Assembly: GCF_009901585.1 (NCBI RefSeq)
Contig: NZ_WXYO01000002.1
Span: forward strand, 28,769-92,768
Reading direction: 5' to 3'
Length of the DNA: 64,000 bases
From: Poritiphilus flavus
GTDB taxonomy: Bacteria; Bacteroidota; Bacteroidia; Flavobacteriales; Flavobacteriaceae
Made by a program: the position numbers and the translations under genes. A model generated the notes under the pieces. The model ran no database searches and had not been told where the DNA came from. It was given only the letters and a program-made list of their open reading frames with translations. The stretch's first letter is position 1. Each line of letters begins with the position of its first letter. Below, one piece after another: positions 10,525-19,667 of this stretch.

Positions 10525-10896
10525 TTATTCTCTATGTGCCAGCACATTACCGTCACGTTCCTGCAACATAACTCCCTCAGCAGTTTCTTCCATGCTCACA
10601 TAGTGGTTCGGGATATCAAGGCCGGGATACTTTATAGTATATATCCCATCTACCTGCTCCCATCCGAAATCTGTTTTAATCTCCAGTCCGGAGCCGTTAT
10701 ATCTGTGGTATCGCCCCAGATAGGCATCGTTGAAGATCCATTCCTCCCTGATCGTTTGCTTACCCGCGTCGCTTATATTCTGTGTCTCTACCCTGGACCA
10801 TATTCCGATTACGGGGTCATTGTTTTCAGGTATTCTTGAACAGTTACTGGCAAATATGATTGCCAGAATTGCCATAAGCGAAATCAGCTTCTTCAT
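10525..10896 (-). CDS. Small putative lipoprotein, function unknown
   Basis: 123 residues: a hydrophobic leader (residues 3-16) followed by 'FASNC' at Cys19. This is a loose lipobox, since Asn at -1 is unusual, so lipidation is likely but not sure. The mature part ('PVIGIWSRVETQ', 'EEWIFNDAYLGRYHRY', 'DGIYTIKYPGLD') has the alternating beta pattern of small lipocalin-like proteins that begin with a GxW motif, but I cannot assign a family. It is transcribed alone on the minus strand between mdh and the repeat array. Confidence 0.7.
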   Translation of the reverse strand: MKKLISLMAILAIIFASNCSRIPENNDPVIGIWSRVETQNISDAGKQTIREEWIFNDAYLGRYHRYNGSGLEIKTDFGWEQVDGIYTIKYPGLDIPNHYVSMEETAEGVMLQERDGNVLAHRE

Positions 10897-11114
10897 TGAT
10901 CAGTAGGTTTACAGATTTGGGACTCTGTAACTGGGCTAACGGTTCTTCTCGGAGACCTATTGTTATATTTTCGACGTACTGCACAAAAATGGCAACTTCT
11001 TCGTTGAACTACCTTTTTTTTTAACAAAAGACCTAAAAACTGACACTTGATATTGTCTATTAAAAAAAAGATATATAAGCGCTTTATGTCAGCCTTTTTT
11101 CTGTTAAAATTCGC

Positions 11115-11122
11115 TATTTTTG
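11115..11122 (+). promoter_or_regulatory. Candidate -7 promoter element of mdh
   Basis: TATTTTTG fits TAnnTTTG, 34 bp before the mdh ATG at 11157. Confidence 0.6.
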
Positions 11123-11156
11123 GCAGGCTTAAGATTCACTTGAAAATAGAACACAT

Positions 11157-12083
11157 ATGAAAGTTACGGTAGTAGGCGCAGGAGCCGTGGGAGCAAGCTG
11201 CGCAGAGTATATTGCAATCAAAGATTTCGCATCAGAAGTAGTCTTACTGGACATTAAGGAAGGTGTCGCGGAGGGTAAGGCCATGGACCTTATGCAGACC
11301 GCTTCCCTGAACGGTTTCGACACCAGGATCACCGGGACCACCAATGATTATTCCAAAACCGCGGGTAGTGATATCGCTGTAATTACCTCCGGGATACCGA
11401 GAAAACCGGGGATGACCAGGGATGAGCTGATAGGGATCAATGCAGGGATAGTAAAAAGTGTTGCGAGCAGCCTGTTGGAGCATTCGCCGGATACCATTCT
11501 CATAGTGGTAAGTAATCCTATGGATACCATGACCTACCTGGTACATAAAACAACTGATCTTCCTAAAAACCGTATCATTGGAATGGGAGGAGCCCTGGAT
11601 AGCGCAAGGTTTAAATATCGCCTGGCAGAGGCCATGGAAGCCCCAATCTCAGATATTGATGGTATGGTTATAGGCGGTCACAGCGATAAAGGTATGGTGC
11701 CGCTTACACGACACGCGACCCGTAACAGTGTTAAAGTATCGGAATTCCTGACTCCTGAGAGGTTGGAGCAGGTAGCCGCTGATACTAAGGTCGGAGGAGC
11801 TACACTTACAAAATTGCTGGGAACAAGCGCCTGGTACGCTCCGGGAGCGGCAGTTTCCGGACTGGTACAGGCAATTGCTTGTGACCAAAACAAAATGTTC
11901 CCGTGCTCCGCTTTACTGGAAGGAGAATACGGCCTTAATGACATCAGCATAGGAGTGCCTGTTATCCTTGGAAAAAATGGTATTGAGCGAATTGTGGAGA
12001 TAGAACTGGATGAGGCTGAGATGGCAAAAATGAAGGAAAGCGCTGAGGGTGTAAGTGCCACCAACGGCCTGCTACAAGTGTAG
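11157..12083 (+). CDS. mdh: Malate dehydrogenase (NAD, LDH-like type)
   Basis: A 308-residue TCA-cycle enzyme interconverting malate and oxaloacetate. It shows the Rossmann motif 'VVGAGAVGASCAEYIA' (residues 5-20), an acidic end to beta-2 ('VVLLDIKEG') that favours NAD, the substrate-specificity loop 'GIPRKPGMTRDELI' with Arg, 'VVSNPMDTMTYL', and the catalytic His in 'IGGHSDKGMVPL'. The Arg-rich specificity loop marks it as malate rather than lactate dehydrogenase. Its length is standard. It has its own promoter and terminator and precedes secDF. Confidence 0.96.
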   Translation: MKVTVVGAGAVGASCAEYIAIKDFASEVVLLDIKEGVAEGKAMDLMQTASLNGFDTRITGTTNDYSKTAGSDIAVITSGIPRKPGMTRDELIGINAGIVKSVASSLLEHSPDTILIVVSNPMDTMTYLVHKTTDLPKNRIIGMGGALDSARFKYRLAEAMEAPISDIDGMVIGGHSDKGMVPLTRHATRNSVKVSEFLTPERLEQVAADTKVGGATLTKLLGTSAWYAPGAAVSGLVQAIACDQNKMFPCSALLEGEYGLNDISIGVPVILGKNGIERIVEIELDEAEMAKMKESAEGVSATNGLLQV

Positions 12084-12109
12084 TTAAACCCCCTGAAATT
12101 AATAGTTTA

Positions 12110-12142
12110 AAGGCGCCCGTGAGCTCACGCGGCGCCTTTTTG
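12110..12142 (+). terminator. Rho-independent terminator after mdh
   Basis: A long near-perfect stem, AAGGCGCC...GGCGCCTT with inner GTGAG/CTCAC (12110-12137), is followed by TTTTTG. Confidence 0.9.
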
Positions 12143-12168
12143 TTTAATGTACAAAACCCTTAAATATA

Positions 12169-12199
12169 TTGTCAGTTCCTAGGGGAAATGATATATTTG
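12169..12199 (+). promoter_or_regulatory. secDF promoter with both -33 and -7 elements
   Basis: TTG (12169-12171), 20-nt spacer, TATATTTG (12192-12199): a good fit to the Bacteroidota sigma-ABfr-type promoter (TTG-N19-23-TAnnTTTG), 53 bp before the secDF ATG. Confidence 0.75.
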
Positions 12200-12252
12200 C
12201 ACGCTATTTACAAATACCATTTATATATTCCATTTTTAATCAAAAGTGACTC

Positions 12253-15213
12253 ATGCAGAATAAAGGACTCATAAAGCTCTTCGCTTTCCTGTTTGGAATT
12301 GTCAGTATTTATCAGCTTTCATATACTTTTATCACAAGCAAGACAGAAAGTGAGGCTTCGGTGTACGCTGCTAACAGCATTCCTTCTTCAGAAGAGGATT
12401 ATGTTGCGAAAAGGGAAGCATTGGAGGCCCGATATCTTGATTCTATTTCCAAGGATCCGATCTTTGGTTATACCAGCTATGAGGATGCCAAGAAAAAGGA
12501 GCTTAATAAGGGTCTGGACCTCAAGGGAGGGATCAACGTTACCTTGCAGATCTCCGTTAAGGACATTCTTAAAGGCCTCGCGAACAACACCAAAAATCCA
12601 GTTTTTAACAAGGCCCTGGCTGACGCTGATGCAGCATCAACAAGTAGTGACGATACCTACCTGAATCTGTTCTTTGACGCTTTTGAAGCCATTAAAGGGG
12701 ATGTAAACCTCGCTTCACCAGACATTTTTGCGAACAAAGGGCTTAGCGATGAGATCAATTTCCAGATGACAGATGATGAGGTAAAGCCTATCATCCGCAG
12801 AAAAATAGATGAATCCATCGTATCAGCATTCGAGGTACTGCGTGAGCGTATTGATGGTTTTGGTGTAACACAACCGAATATACAACGAGAGGGTAATTCC
12901 GGCCGAATTGTGGTTGAACTACCCGGAGCAAGGGATATCGCCCGTGCACAGGATCTGCTTTCCAGCACGGCGCAATTGGAGTTCTGGGAGACCTATGAAC
13001 CCGGAAATCAAAGCCTTATCGGCTTCCTGATACAGGCTAATAATGAACTTAGAAGCATAGTCGGAGAGACCGAAGAGGTTGAAAAAGAAGAATCGGAAAT
13101 AGATTCTTTGCTATCTGACGTGGCCCAGGATTCATTGGACCTCAGTACAGAAAGCAATCCGCTTATCGACAAACTTCAAATACCCGGACCTGGTTTTGCC
13201 ATTGGTGTTGCGGCCTTAAAAGATACCGCTGAGATCGGTTCTTACCTTAGACTGCCACAGATCCGAAGGTTGTTGCCTGCCGATGTACAATTCACCAAGT
13301 TTTTGTGGGAGCGCCCATCCAAGGATTCTGAAGTGGCCGCCTTGTACGCCCTGAAATCCAATAGGGAAAATGCCCCTAGGATCAGTGGCGATGTGGTAAG
13401 CGATGCCAGAGATCAATTTGATCAGTTTAACCGCCCTGCAGTGGGTATGGATATGAATGTCCGTGGTGCCAAATTATGGGAAAAGCTGACCAGTGAAGCC
13501 AACCTGAACAACACGGGTATCGCAATTGTTCTGGACAATAAAGTATATACGGCCCCTGGAGTTTCTCAAGTGGGGGGGATCTCCGGAGGTAGTTCAGAAA
13601 TTACCGGTACTTTCACAGTGAATGAAACCAAGGATATTGCCAACGTTTTGAGAGCGGGTAAATTACCGGCCTCAGCGGAGATCATTGATTCCTTCGTGGT
13701 AGGTCCATCGCTAGGGCAGGAAGCCATAGACAGCGGCTTTATGTCTTTCCTTATCGCCATGGTATTCGTGCTTATCTGGATGATCTTTTACTACGGTAAG
13801 GCAGGGGTTTTCGCAGATATCGCGTTGGTATTCAATATACTTCTGATCTTTGGAGTGCTTTCCAGCTTAGGTGCAGTACTTACACTGCCCGGGATTGCAG
13901 GTATCGTGCTTACCATAGGTATGTCTGTGGATGCTAACGTACTGATCTTCGAACGGGTTAAAGAAGAACTTGCCAAAGGAAAAGGAAAAGGCCAGGCAGT
14001 TGCAGACGGTTTCAGCAATGCCTTGTCATCCATTCTTGATGCTAACATTACAACAGGGCTTACGGCACTTATACTGTTGGTCTTCGGTTCCGGACCCATC
14101 AAAGGTTTTGCGACAACCCTGATCATCGGTATTCTAACCTCCCTGTTCACCGCCATATTTGTGACCAGGTTGTTGGTAGACTGGTACCTTTCCGGTAAGG
14201 GCAGGTCCCTGGATTTCTCCACGGCAATTACCAAGAACTTGTTTAAAAACCTAAGTATAGATTTCCTTAGCAAGCGAAAAGTCGCCTATATCTGCTCAGG
14301 AATTCTGGTAGCTGTCGGGGTCTTCTCACTGTTTACACAAGGATTGGATCAGGGTGTGGATTTCGTTGGAGGACGAAACTACCAGATACGTTTTATCAAT
14401 CCAGTAAACCCTGCGGAGATCACATCTGAGCTTACCGAAAGCCTGGGAAGTGCCAGTGCCAAGACTTTTGGTGATGCCAACCAGATCATGGTAACCACAA
14501 AATATAAGGTGGATGTTCAAGGTACTGAAGTAGACGATGAGATCCTGGACATTTTATACACTTCTTTGCAGAAGTACCTGCCAGACGGAACTACTTATGA
14601 GGATTTTATTCCCGGTGGTACGAATGGAGATGTAGGTGTTCTGAAATACCGAAAAGTTGGCCCTACCATTGCTGACGATATTAAGAAGAATGCACTTTGG
14701 GCCATAATTGGATCCCTTGCCGTTGTCTTCCTTTACATCTTGTTGAGGTTCCGTAAATGGCAGTTCTCCCTTGGAGCCGTTGCAGCGGTTTTCCACGATG
14801 TTCTGATCGTTTTGGGTATATTCTCCCTGACCAGTCAGATCATGCCTTTCAGCATGGAGATAGACCAGGCATTTATAGCTGCTATTCTTACCGTAATCGG
14901 TTACTCTCTTAACGATACCGTGGTGGTCTTTGACCGTATCCGGGAAATTGTTGGCGAGAAAGGATGGCGGTCCGGAAGTAATATCAACCTGGCACTAAAC
15001 AGCACCTTGAGCCGAACTCTGAACACCTCGCTTACCACCCTGGTAGTTCTTCTTGCCATCTTTGTGTTTGGTGGCGAGTCCCTTAGAGGATTCATGTTCG
15101 CAATGATCGTTGGTGTTATAGTAGGTACCTATTCTTCTGTGTTCATCGCTACTCCTGTGATGTTCGATACGCTTAGGAAAGTGATAACCAAGGCCAAGCC
15201 GGCGACAGCCTGA
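12253..15213 (+). CDS. secDF: Protein translocase subunit SecDF (fused)
   Basis: A 986-residue inner-membrane protein that uses the proton gradient to help pull preproteins through SecYEG. The SecD half has an N-terminal membrane helix, 'GLDLKGGINVTLQIS' near residue 91, a periplasmic head with 'RERIDGFGVTQPNIQREG', and a helix bundle from about 490 including 'TIGMSVDANVLIFERVKEE'. The SecF half starts near 670 with 'GLDQGVDFVGGRNYQI' and contains 'AAILTVIGYSLNDTVVVFDR'. Single-chain SecDF is usual in Bacteroidota. The head holds an extra acidic segment (about 275-310). It is monocistronic, with a TTG/TATATTTG promoter and a terminator. Confidence 0.96.
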   Translation: MQNKGLIKLFAFLFGIVSIYQLSYTFITSKTESEASVYAANSIPSSEEDYVAKREALEARYLDSISKDPIFGYTSYEDAKKKELNKGLDLKGGINVTLQISVKDILKGLANNTKNPVFNKALADADAASTSSDDTYLNLFFDAFEAIKGDVNLASPDIFANKGLSDEINFQMTDDEVKPIIRRKIDESIVSAFEVLRERIDGFGVTQPNIQREGNSGRIVVELPGARDIARAQDLLSSTAQLEFWETYEPGNQSLIGFLIQANNELRSIVGETEEVEKEESEIDSLLSDVAQDSLDLSTESNPLIDKLQIPGPGFAIGVAALKDTAEIGSYLRLPQIRRLLPADVQFTKFLWERPSKDSEVAALYALKSNRENAPRISGDVVSDARDQFDQFNRPAVGMDMNVRGAKLWEKLTSEANLNNTGIAIVLDNKVYTAPGVSQVGGISGGSSEITGTFTVNETKDIANVLRAGKLPASAEIIDSFVVGPSLGQEAIDSGFMSFLIAMVFVLIWMIFYYGKAGVFADIALVFNILLIFGVLSSLGAVLTLPGIAGIVLTIGMSVDANVLIFERVKEELAKGKGKGQAVADGFSNALSSILDANITTGLTALILLVFGSGPIKGFATTLIIGILTSLFTAIFVTRLLVDWYLSGKGRSLDFSTAITKNLFKNLSIDFLSKRKVAYICSGILVAVGVFSLFTQGLDQGVDFVGGRNYQIRFINPVNPAEITSELTESLGSASAKTFGDANQIMVTTKYKVDVQGTEVDDEILDILYTSLQKYLPDGTTYEDFIPGGTNGDVGVLKYRKVGPTIADDIKKNALWAIIGSLAVVFLYILLRFRKWQFSLGAVAAVFHDVLIVLGIFSLTSQIMPFSMEIDQAFIAAILTVIGYSLNDTVVVFDRIREIVGEKGWRSGSNINLALNSTLSRTLNTSLTTLVVLLAIFVFGGESLRGFMFAMIVGVIVGTYSSVFIATPVMFDTLRKVITKAKPATA

Positions 15214-15249
15214 TAACAGCCTTATAACGATATACAAACCGTCTTATTC

Positions 15250-15282
15250 AACCCTGAAGTAACTTTTACTTCGGGGTTTTTT
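15250..15282 (+). terminator. Rho-independent terminator after secDF
   Basis: A stem AACCCTGAAGTAA / TTACTTCGGGGTT with one G-T pair (15250-15278), then six T. Confidence 0.9.
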
Positions 15283-15287
15283 ATCGA

Positions 15288-16523
15288 TCATTTCCTGATA
15301 CCTTCAGACCCTTTGGAAGTAGGCAGCAAATCTAATTTGGACTCCGGTTTTAGCCCGGGCTCCGTCCTATGAGACACGAACACAATGGCGGTGCGACTCT
15401 CTTCAGAGATCTTGTTGACCAAAGAGGTAACCAAACGGGCACTTTCATCGTCAAGGCTGGCTGTGGGCTCATCGAGGATCAGTAAGAGCGGATGTTTTAT
15501 CATGGCCCTGGCGCACATGATCAGACGTTGCTGTCCAGTACTTAGTTCGTGAAAGTACTGCCCTTCTTTCCCATCAAACCCCAATAAGCTAAGCCATTCA
15601 CCCGCAAGCCGCTTTTGCGCCTCATTAGGGGTTACATATAGGCCTATGGAATCCATCAAGCCTGAGATCAACATATTCTCCAGGCTGTGATACCCCCGAA
15701 AGCGATCTACCATGGCAGGAGTAAAATAACCGAGGAACCTTTTGAGGTCCCAGACACTTTCTCCGCTTCCTTTTTGGTGCCCGAAAAGGAACAGGTCCTG
15801 CCCATAAGCCTTGGGGTTATCTCCGGTAATCATGGATAACAAGGTAGTCTTTCCGCTACCGTTTGGTCCGGAGAGCTGCCAGTAATCACCACTCCGGATC
15901 TCCCAGTTGATATTGTTTAAAATTGGTTTCGGACCATAGCTCACAGAAACATCCTTAAAACGTACCAGCAGTTCATCCCGGTATTCGATCTCCTCTAATG
16001 GAAGTGGAATATTACCGTGGAAAGGCTCTTTGGCCTCTTTTAAATTCCATGCAGACTGATCCTTAAAGAATGCGAGAGATTTCCCGTTTAAATGACAAAA
16101 TCGATTGCAAAAGGGAAGTATGTCGGATGTCCTGCTCAACAGTAATACAGTAACGACATTCTCGGAAACTTTGGAAAGGGTTTCCTTTAGCTTTTGCTGA
16201 GAATCCCGGTCCAGATTGTCAAAAGGGTTATCCAGAATCAGATAATCCGGGTCTGATTCCAGGATATGGCGAAGCAGGACCTTTTTGCGCTCCCCACTGC
16301 TCATGGATTGCAGGCTCTGATCGGTATGAGCCGTCAAGATCTTCTGATCATGCCTGATCTCCTCCTCCATAAAAGCATCCAGCCTGCTCTTGGAAAAAAG
16401 CGCTCCCTTTTTATCTCTCAATAATTCAAATTCCTCTAATTCGCCCTTGAGCAAACCCGAGATAAAAAAGCTTCTATCTGATCGATTGTTTATAAGAATT
16501 ACCCAATGCGGAATAGAGATCAT
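15288..16523 (-). CDS. Double ABC ATPase (ModF/PhrA-like), first nucleotide site degenerate
   Basis: A 411-residue soluble protein with two ABC ATPase halves and no membrane segment, as in ModF-type proteins. The second half is intact: Walker A 'GPNGSGKTT' (219-227), signature 'LSTGQ' (327-331), Walker B 'LLILDEP' (347-353) and 'FVSHR'. The first half keeps its signature 'MSSGE' (74-78) and Walker B 'YLILDNP' (94-100), but at the P-loop position residues 11-18 read INNRSDRS, lacking all glycines and the lysine. It is monocistronic and convergent with secDF. The role of ModF-like proteins is poorly defined; no molybdate genes are nearby. Confidence 0.85.
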   Translation of the reverse strand: MISIPHWVILINNRSDRSFFISGLLKGELEEFELLRDKKGALFSKSRLDAFMEEEIRHDQKILTAHTDQSLQSMSSGERKKVLLRHILESDPDYLILDNPFDNLDRDSQQKLKETLSKVSENVVTVLLLSRTSDILPFCNRFCHLNGKSLAFFKDQSAWNLKEAKEPFHGNIPLPLEEIEYRDELLVRFKDVSVSYGPKPILNNINWEIRSGDYWQLSGPNGSGKTTLLSMITGDNPKAYGQDLFLFGHQKGSGESVWDLKRFLGYFTPAMVDRFRGYHSLENMLISGLMDSIGLYVTPNEAQKRLAGEWLSLLGFDGKEGQYFHELSTGQQRLIMCARAMIKHPLLLILDEPTASLDDESARLVTSLVNKISEESRTAIVFVSHRTEPGLKPESKLDLLPTSKGSEGIRK

Positions 16524-16691
16524 GTTTTGCAGTTAGCGATATAAACGGCCCATAGCTGTCCAAGCCCAACAAATATAAGACTGTCCGCCAAAACTCGGAG
16601 AATCTCAACCAAAAGCATTGGGAAGTTCAATAAAAATGAAGCCGGTTGGTGACGAAAGTCATTCTTCCGGCGAGGGGAAAATCGGAGTTTT

Positions 16692-16735
16692 GTAACCTGG
16701 GTTACGACCCGAGTGAACCGCTGGATATAATTTTA
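16692..16735 (+). promoter_or_regulatory. Operator plus -7 element of the persulfide dioxygenase gene
   Basis: The 14-bp palindrome GTAACCTGGGTTAC (16692-16705) is followed after exactly 22 nt by TAATTTTA (16728-16735), a TAnnTTT-type -7 element, with the gene's ATG at 16763. The same palindrome, spacing and -7 occur before the sulfide:quinone reductase gene and the YeeE/YedE pair. A centre near -41 relative to the likely start is where class-II activators of the Crp/Fnr family bind; the identity of the regulator is inferred. Confidence 0.8.
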
Positions 16736-16762
16736 TAAGCGTAACAAATAAAATATCAAACT

Positions 16763-18178
16763 ATGAAGATTGAACAGATATATACAGGATGTTTGGCCCA
16801 TGCGGCCTACTACCTGGAAAGTAATGGAGAAGCGGCAATTTTTGACCCGCTTAGGGAGGTGCAACCCTATATAGACCGGGCAGCCAAAGACAATGCGAAG
16901 ATCAAGTATGTCTTTGAGACACATTTCCATGCGGATTTTGTAAGTGGCCATTTAGACCTTAAGAAAAAGACAGGAGCCCAAATCGTTTTCGGACCTACGG
17001 CCAAACCGGGCTACGAAGCTTATATCGCAAAGGATAACGAGGTTTTTGAAGTAGGTGATTACAAAGTTAAGGCCATACATACACCTGGCCATACCATGGA
17101 AAGTACTACCTATCTTTTGATAGATGAGAAAGGCAAGGAACATGGGATCATAACAGGCGACACTTTATTTATAGGAGATGTCGGCCGGCCTGATCTTGCC
17201 CAGCACGTTGTAGAAGATCTGACCGAGGAGAAGTTGGCAGGACACCTTTACGACTCTTTGCGAAACCGTATCATGCCTTTAAATGACGATCTCATCGTTT
17301 ATCCAAATCACGGAGCAGGATCGGCATGTGGTAAGATGATGAGCAAGGAAACCACCGATACTTTGGGACATCAGAAAGCCGTGAATTATGCGCTCAGGGC
17401 CGATATGACCCGGGAAGAATTTATAGAAGAACTCTTAACCGGGCTGACTACTCCTCCGGGTTATTTTCCTCAGAACGTTCTCATGAACATCAAAGGGTAT
17501 GAAAGTCTGGATACCGTGCTCGAAAGAGGTGAGAAGCCGTTAAACGCGGAAAGCTTTGAGGCTGTGGCCAATGACAGTGGCGCCCTGGTTCTGGATACCC
17601 GTGACGCTTCGGATTTTGCAAAAGGTTTCATCCCTAATAGCGTTAATATCGGACTTGAAGGAAGTTTTGCCCAATGGGTAGGGGAGATGATTCCCGATGT
17701 AAAACAAAACATACTGTTGGTCACCTATGCAGGGAAGGAAGAAGAGGCCATAACGCGACTTTCACGGGTTGGTTATGACAATACCCTGGGATACCTGGAA
17801 GGCGGATTTGAACAATGGAAAGACAGCGGGAAAGATTATGAAACGATTCAGCGAATTAGCGCTGAGCAATTAGAAGCTGATTTTGATCAGGAGAACTCTT
17901 TGCTATTCGATGTTAGAAAGAAAAGTGAATACGATTCAGAACACGTCCTGGGTGCGGTGAATGTGCCCTTGAATGAGATCAATCAGCATCTCTCTACATT
18001 TCCAAAGGACAAGGAATTTATAATCTATTGTGGTAGTGGATATCGAAGTATGATCGCTTCTGCCATATTGAAACAGAGGGGCTGGCAAAATTTCGCAGAC
18101 GTGACGGAAGGATTTAAAGGAATTTCAGAAACAAAAGTTCCCAGGTCCGAGTACGTTTGCCCGACAACAATGTTATAA
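16763..18178 (+). CDS. Persulfide dioxygenase-rhodanese fusion (MBL fold with two rhodanese domains)
   Basis: A 471-residue cytoplasmic enzyme of sulfide detoxification, with the domain order of CstB-like proteins. The N-terminal metallo-beta-lactamase domain (1-250) has 'THFHADFVSGH' (53-63), 'HTPGHTMES' and 'TGDTLFIGDVGRPDL', the non-haem iron site of ETHE1-type persulfide dioxygenases. A first rhodanese domain (about 265-355) has no active-site Cys ('LLVTYAGKEEEA'). The second (about 366-460) keeps it in 'IIYCGSGYRS' (Cys423) and can move sulfane sulfur. The sulfide:quinone reductase gene follows 175 bp downstream with its own copy of the operator, so the two are co-regulated rather than simply co-transcribed. 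Confidence 0.93.
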   Translation: MKIEQIYTGCLAHAAYYLESNGEAAIFDPLREVQPYIDRAAKDNAKIKYVFETHFHADFVSGHLDLKKKTGAQIVFGPTAKPGYEAYIAKDNEVFEVGDYKVKAIHTPGHTMESTTYLLIDEKGKEHGIITGDTLFIGDVGRPDLAQHVVEDLTEEKLAGHLYDSLRNRIMPLNDDLIVYPNHGAGSACGKMMSKETTDTLGHQKAVNYALRADMTREEFIEELLTGLTTPPGYFPQNVLMNIKGYESLDTVLERGEKPLNAESFEAVANDSGALVLDTRDASDFAKGFIPNSVNIGLEGSFAQWVGEMIPDVKQNILLVTYAGKEEEAITRLSRVGYDNTLGYLEGGFEQWKDSGKDYETIQRISAEQLEADFDQENSLLFDVRKKSEYDSEHVLGAVNVPLNEINQHLSTFPKDKEFIIYCGSGYRSMIASAILKQRGWQNFADVTEGFKGISETKVPRSEYVCPTTML

Positions 18179-18286
18179 TTGGTGATTCAAGATGTTTTGT
18201 TGAGTTGTTAAGGGGGGTGATCTATTTGTGGTCACTTCCCTTTTCGGCTAACCACTTCAGTTTCAACTTGTCTTCCAATTCCCTGT

Positions 18287-18330
18287 GTAACACGGGTTAC
18301 GCTCTAATCCTTTGGTGTAGAGTATCTTTA
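18287..18330 (+). promoter_or_regulatory. Operator plus -7 element of the sulfide:quinone reductase gene
   Basis: GTAACACGGGTTAC (18287-18300), 22 nt, then TATCTTTA (18323-18330), 24 bp before the ATG at 18354. Same layout as at 16692 and 53801. Confidence 0.8.
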
Positions 18331-18353
18331 GTAATAACCAAAGAATAAACAGT

Positions 18354-19616
18354 ATGCAACGACATTTTCAAATTCTGGTCATTGGCGGAGGTACAGGTGG
18401 AATTATGGTTGCCTCTCAGCTTAAGAGAAAGAATAAAAAGCTTCAGATAGGACTGATTGAGCCCGCGGATACACATTATTATCAGCCGGCCTGGACCTTG
18501 GTCGGAGCGGGGACCTATGATTTCAACAAAACTGCCAGACCAATGGCAGATATCATACCCTCTGGGGTAGAGTGGATCCGTGATAAGGCAGCTTCACTGG
18601 ATCCGGATCACAATTCTGTGGTTTTGGCTTCCGGGGATGTTTTGGGATATGATTATTTAGTGGTTGCGCCGGGTCTGGTAATCGATTTATCATTGATAGA
18701 AGGACTTGAGGAAGCCATAGATATGGGCGTGGTTTGCAGCAACTATATCGACCCTGAACACACCTGGGAAACCATCAGGAATTTTAAGGGAGGCAATGCG
18801 GTATTTACGCAGCCAACCACCGTAATCAAATGCGGTGGCGCACCTCAAAAAACCGCTTATCTCGCCGCGGATTATTTTCGTAAACAGGGAATTTTAGACA
18901 AGACTAAGGTCATTTTTGCAACACCCGGAACGGTTATTTTTGGAATAGATCAGATCCGAAAAACCCTGACAAGGGTCATTGATCGCTACGGCATGCATTT
19001 TAAACCTTTTTATGCTCCATATAAAATAGATCCTCACCGAAAAGTAGTTTACTTTAAGTATACCGCACCTGAGGAAAAGAAACAGCTTATCAAAGAAGAC
19101 AATGTTCTGGGTGAGAAAATGACTGGTGATTCAGTGGTAGAAGTCCCATTTGACATGCTACATCTGGCCCCTCCGCAGGCACCACCAGGGTTCGTGAAGG
19201 ATTCTAAACTTTCAAACGATGCCGGATGGCTGGATGTAGATCATCATTCCCTTCAGCACAAGCGCTATGCCAATATTTTTGGAATAGGGGATGTAGCTGC
19301 CTTACCAACCGCCAAAACAGGTGCGGCAATCCGGAAACAGGCTCCAGTGGTCGTGGAAAATATCCTAAAACTTATAGCAGGGACAGAAGCTACAAACAAC
19401 TCTTATAATGGTTATTCTTCTTGTCCGCTGGTAACGGCTTATGGCAAAATGGTCCTGGCGGAATTCGACTATCAGAATAACTTTACCCCAGACCCCAAAT
19501 TAAAGCGCATGCTGGTATTCAATAGCGCAAAGGAACACTGGCGACTTTGGATGCTTAAAAAGTATGCCTTGCCCTATCTGTATTGGAATAAGATGATGAA
19601 AGGGAAAAGTGTCTAA
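18354..19616 (+). CDS. sqr: Sulfide:quinone oxidoreductase, type II (SQOR-like)
   Basis: A 420-residue membrane-associated flavoprotein that oxidises sulfide to persulfide or polysulfide and passes electrons to the quinone pool. FAD motif 'LVIGGGTGGIMVASQL' (8-23); 'HYYQPAWTLVGAG' (41-53) and 'PSGVEWI' (69-75) closely follow the mitochondrial SQOR pattern. The two redox cysteines are Cys160 in 'VIKCGGAPQKTAYL' and Cys357 in 'YSSCPLVTAYGK'; 'FGIGDVAALPTAKTGAA' is the second FAD motif and the C-terminal 'LPYLYWNKMMKG' is the membrane-facing end. The persulfide it makes would feed the MBL-rhodanese enzyme encoded just upstream. It is convergent with the GNAT gene. Confidence 0.93.
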   Translation: MQRHFQILVIGGGTGGIMVASQLKRKNKKLQIGLIEPADTHYYQPAWTLVGAGTYDFNKTARPMADIIPSGVEWIRDKAASLDPDHNSVVLASGDVLGYDYLVVAPGLVIDLSLIEGLEEAIDMGVVCSNYIDPEHTWETIRNFKGGNAVFTQPTTVIKCGGAPQKTAYLAADYFRKQGILDKTKVIFATPGTVIFGIDQIRKTLTRVIDRYGMHFKPFYAPYKIDPHRKVVYFKYTAPEEKKQLIKEDNVLGEKMTGDSVVEVPFDMLHLAPPQAPPGFVKDSKLSNDAGWLDVDHHSLQHKRYANIFGIGDVAALPTAKTGAAIRKQAPVVVENILKLIAGTEATNNSYNGYSSCPLVTAYGKMVLAEFDYQNNFTPDPKLKRMLVFNSAKEHWRLWMLKKYALPYLYWNKMMKGKSV

Positions 19617-19667
19617 GTAGCATTGACAATTCCGGAAGCGTTTTTCTAAGGTACGAACTGGAGTTCC

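Noticed and set aside
15288..16523. Frameshift or truncation explaining the missing P-loop of the double ABC ATPase
   Set aside because: The sequence aligning to the P-loop position (NNRSDRS) lies in frame at the expected distance after 'HWVILI', so the motif is degenerate rather than cut off.
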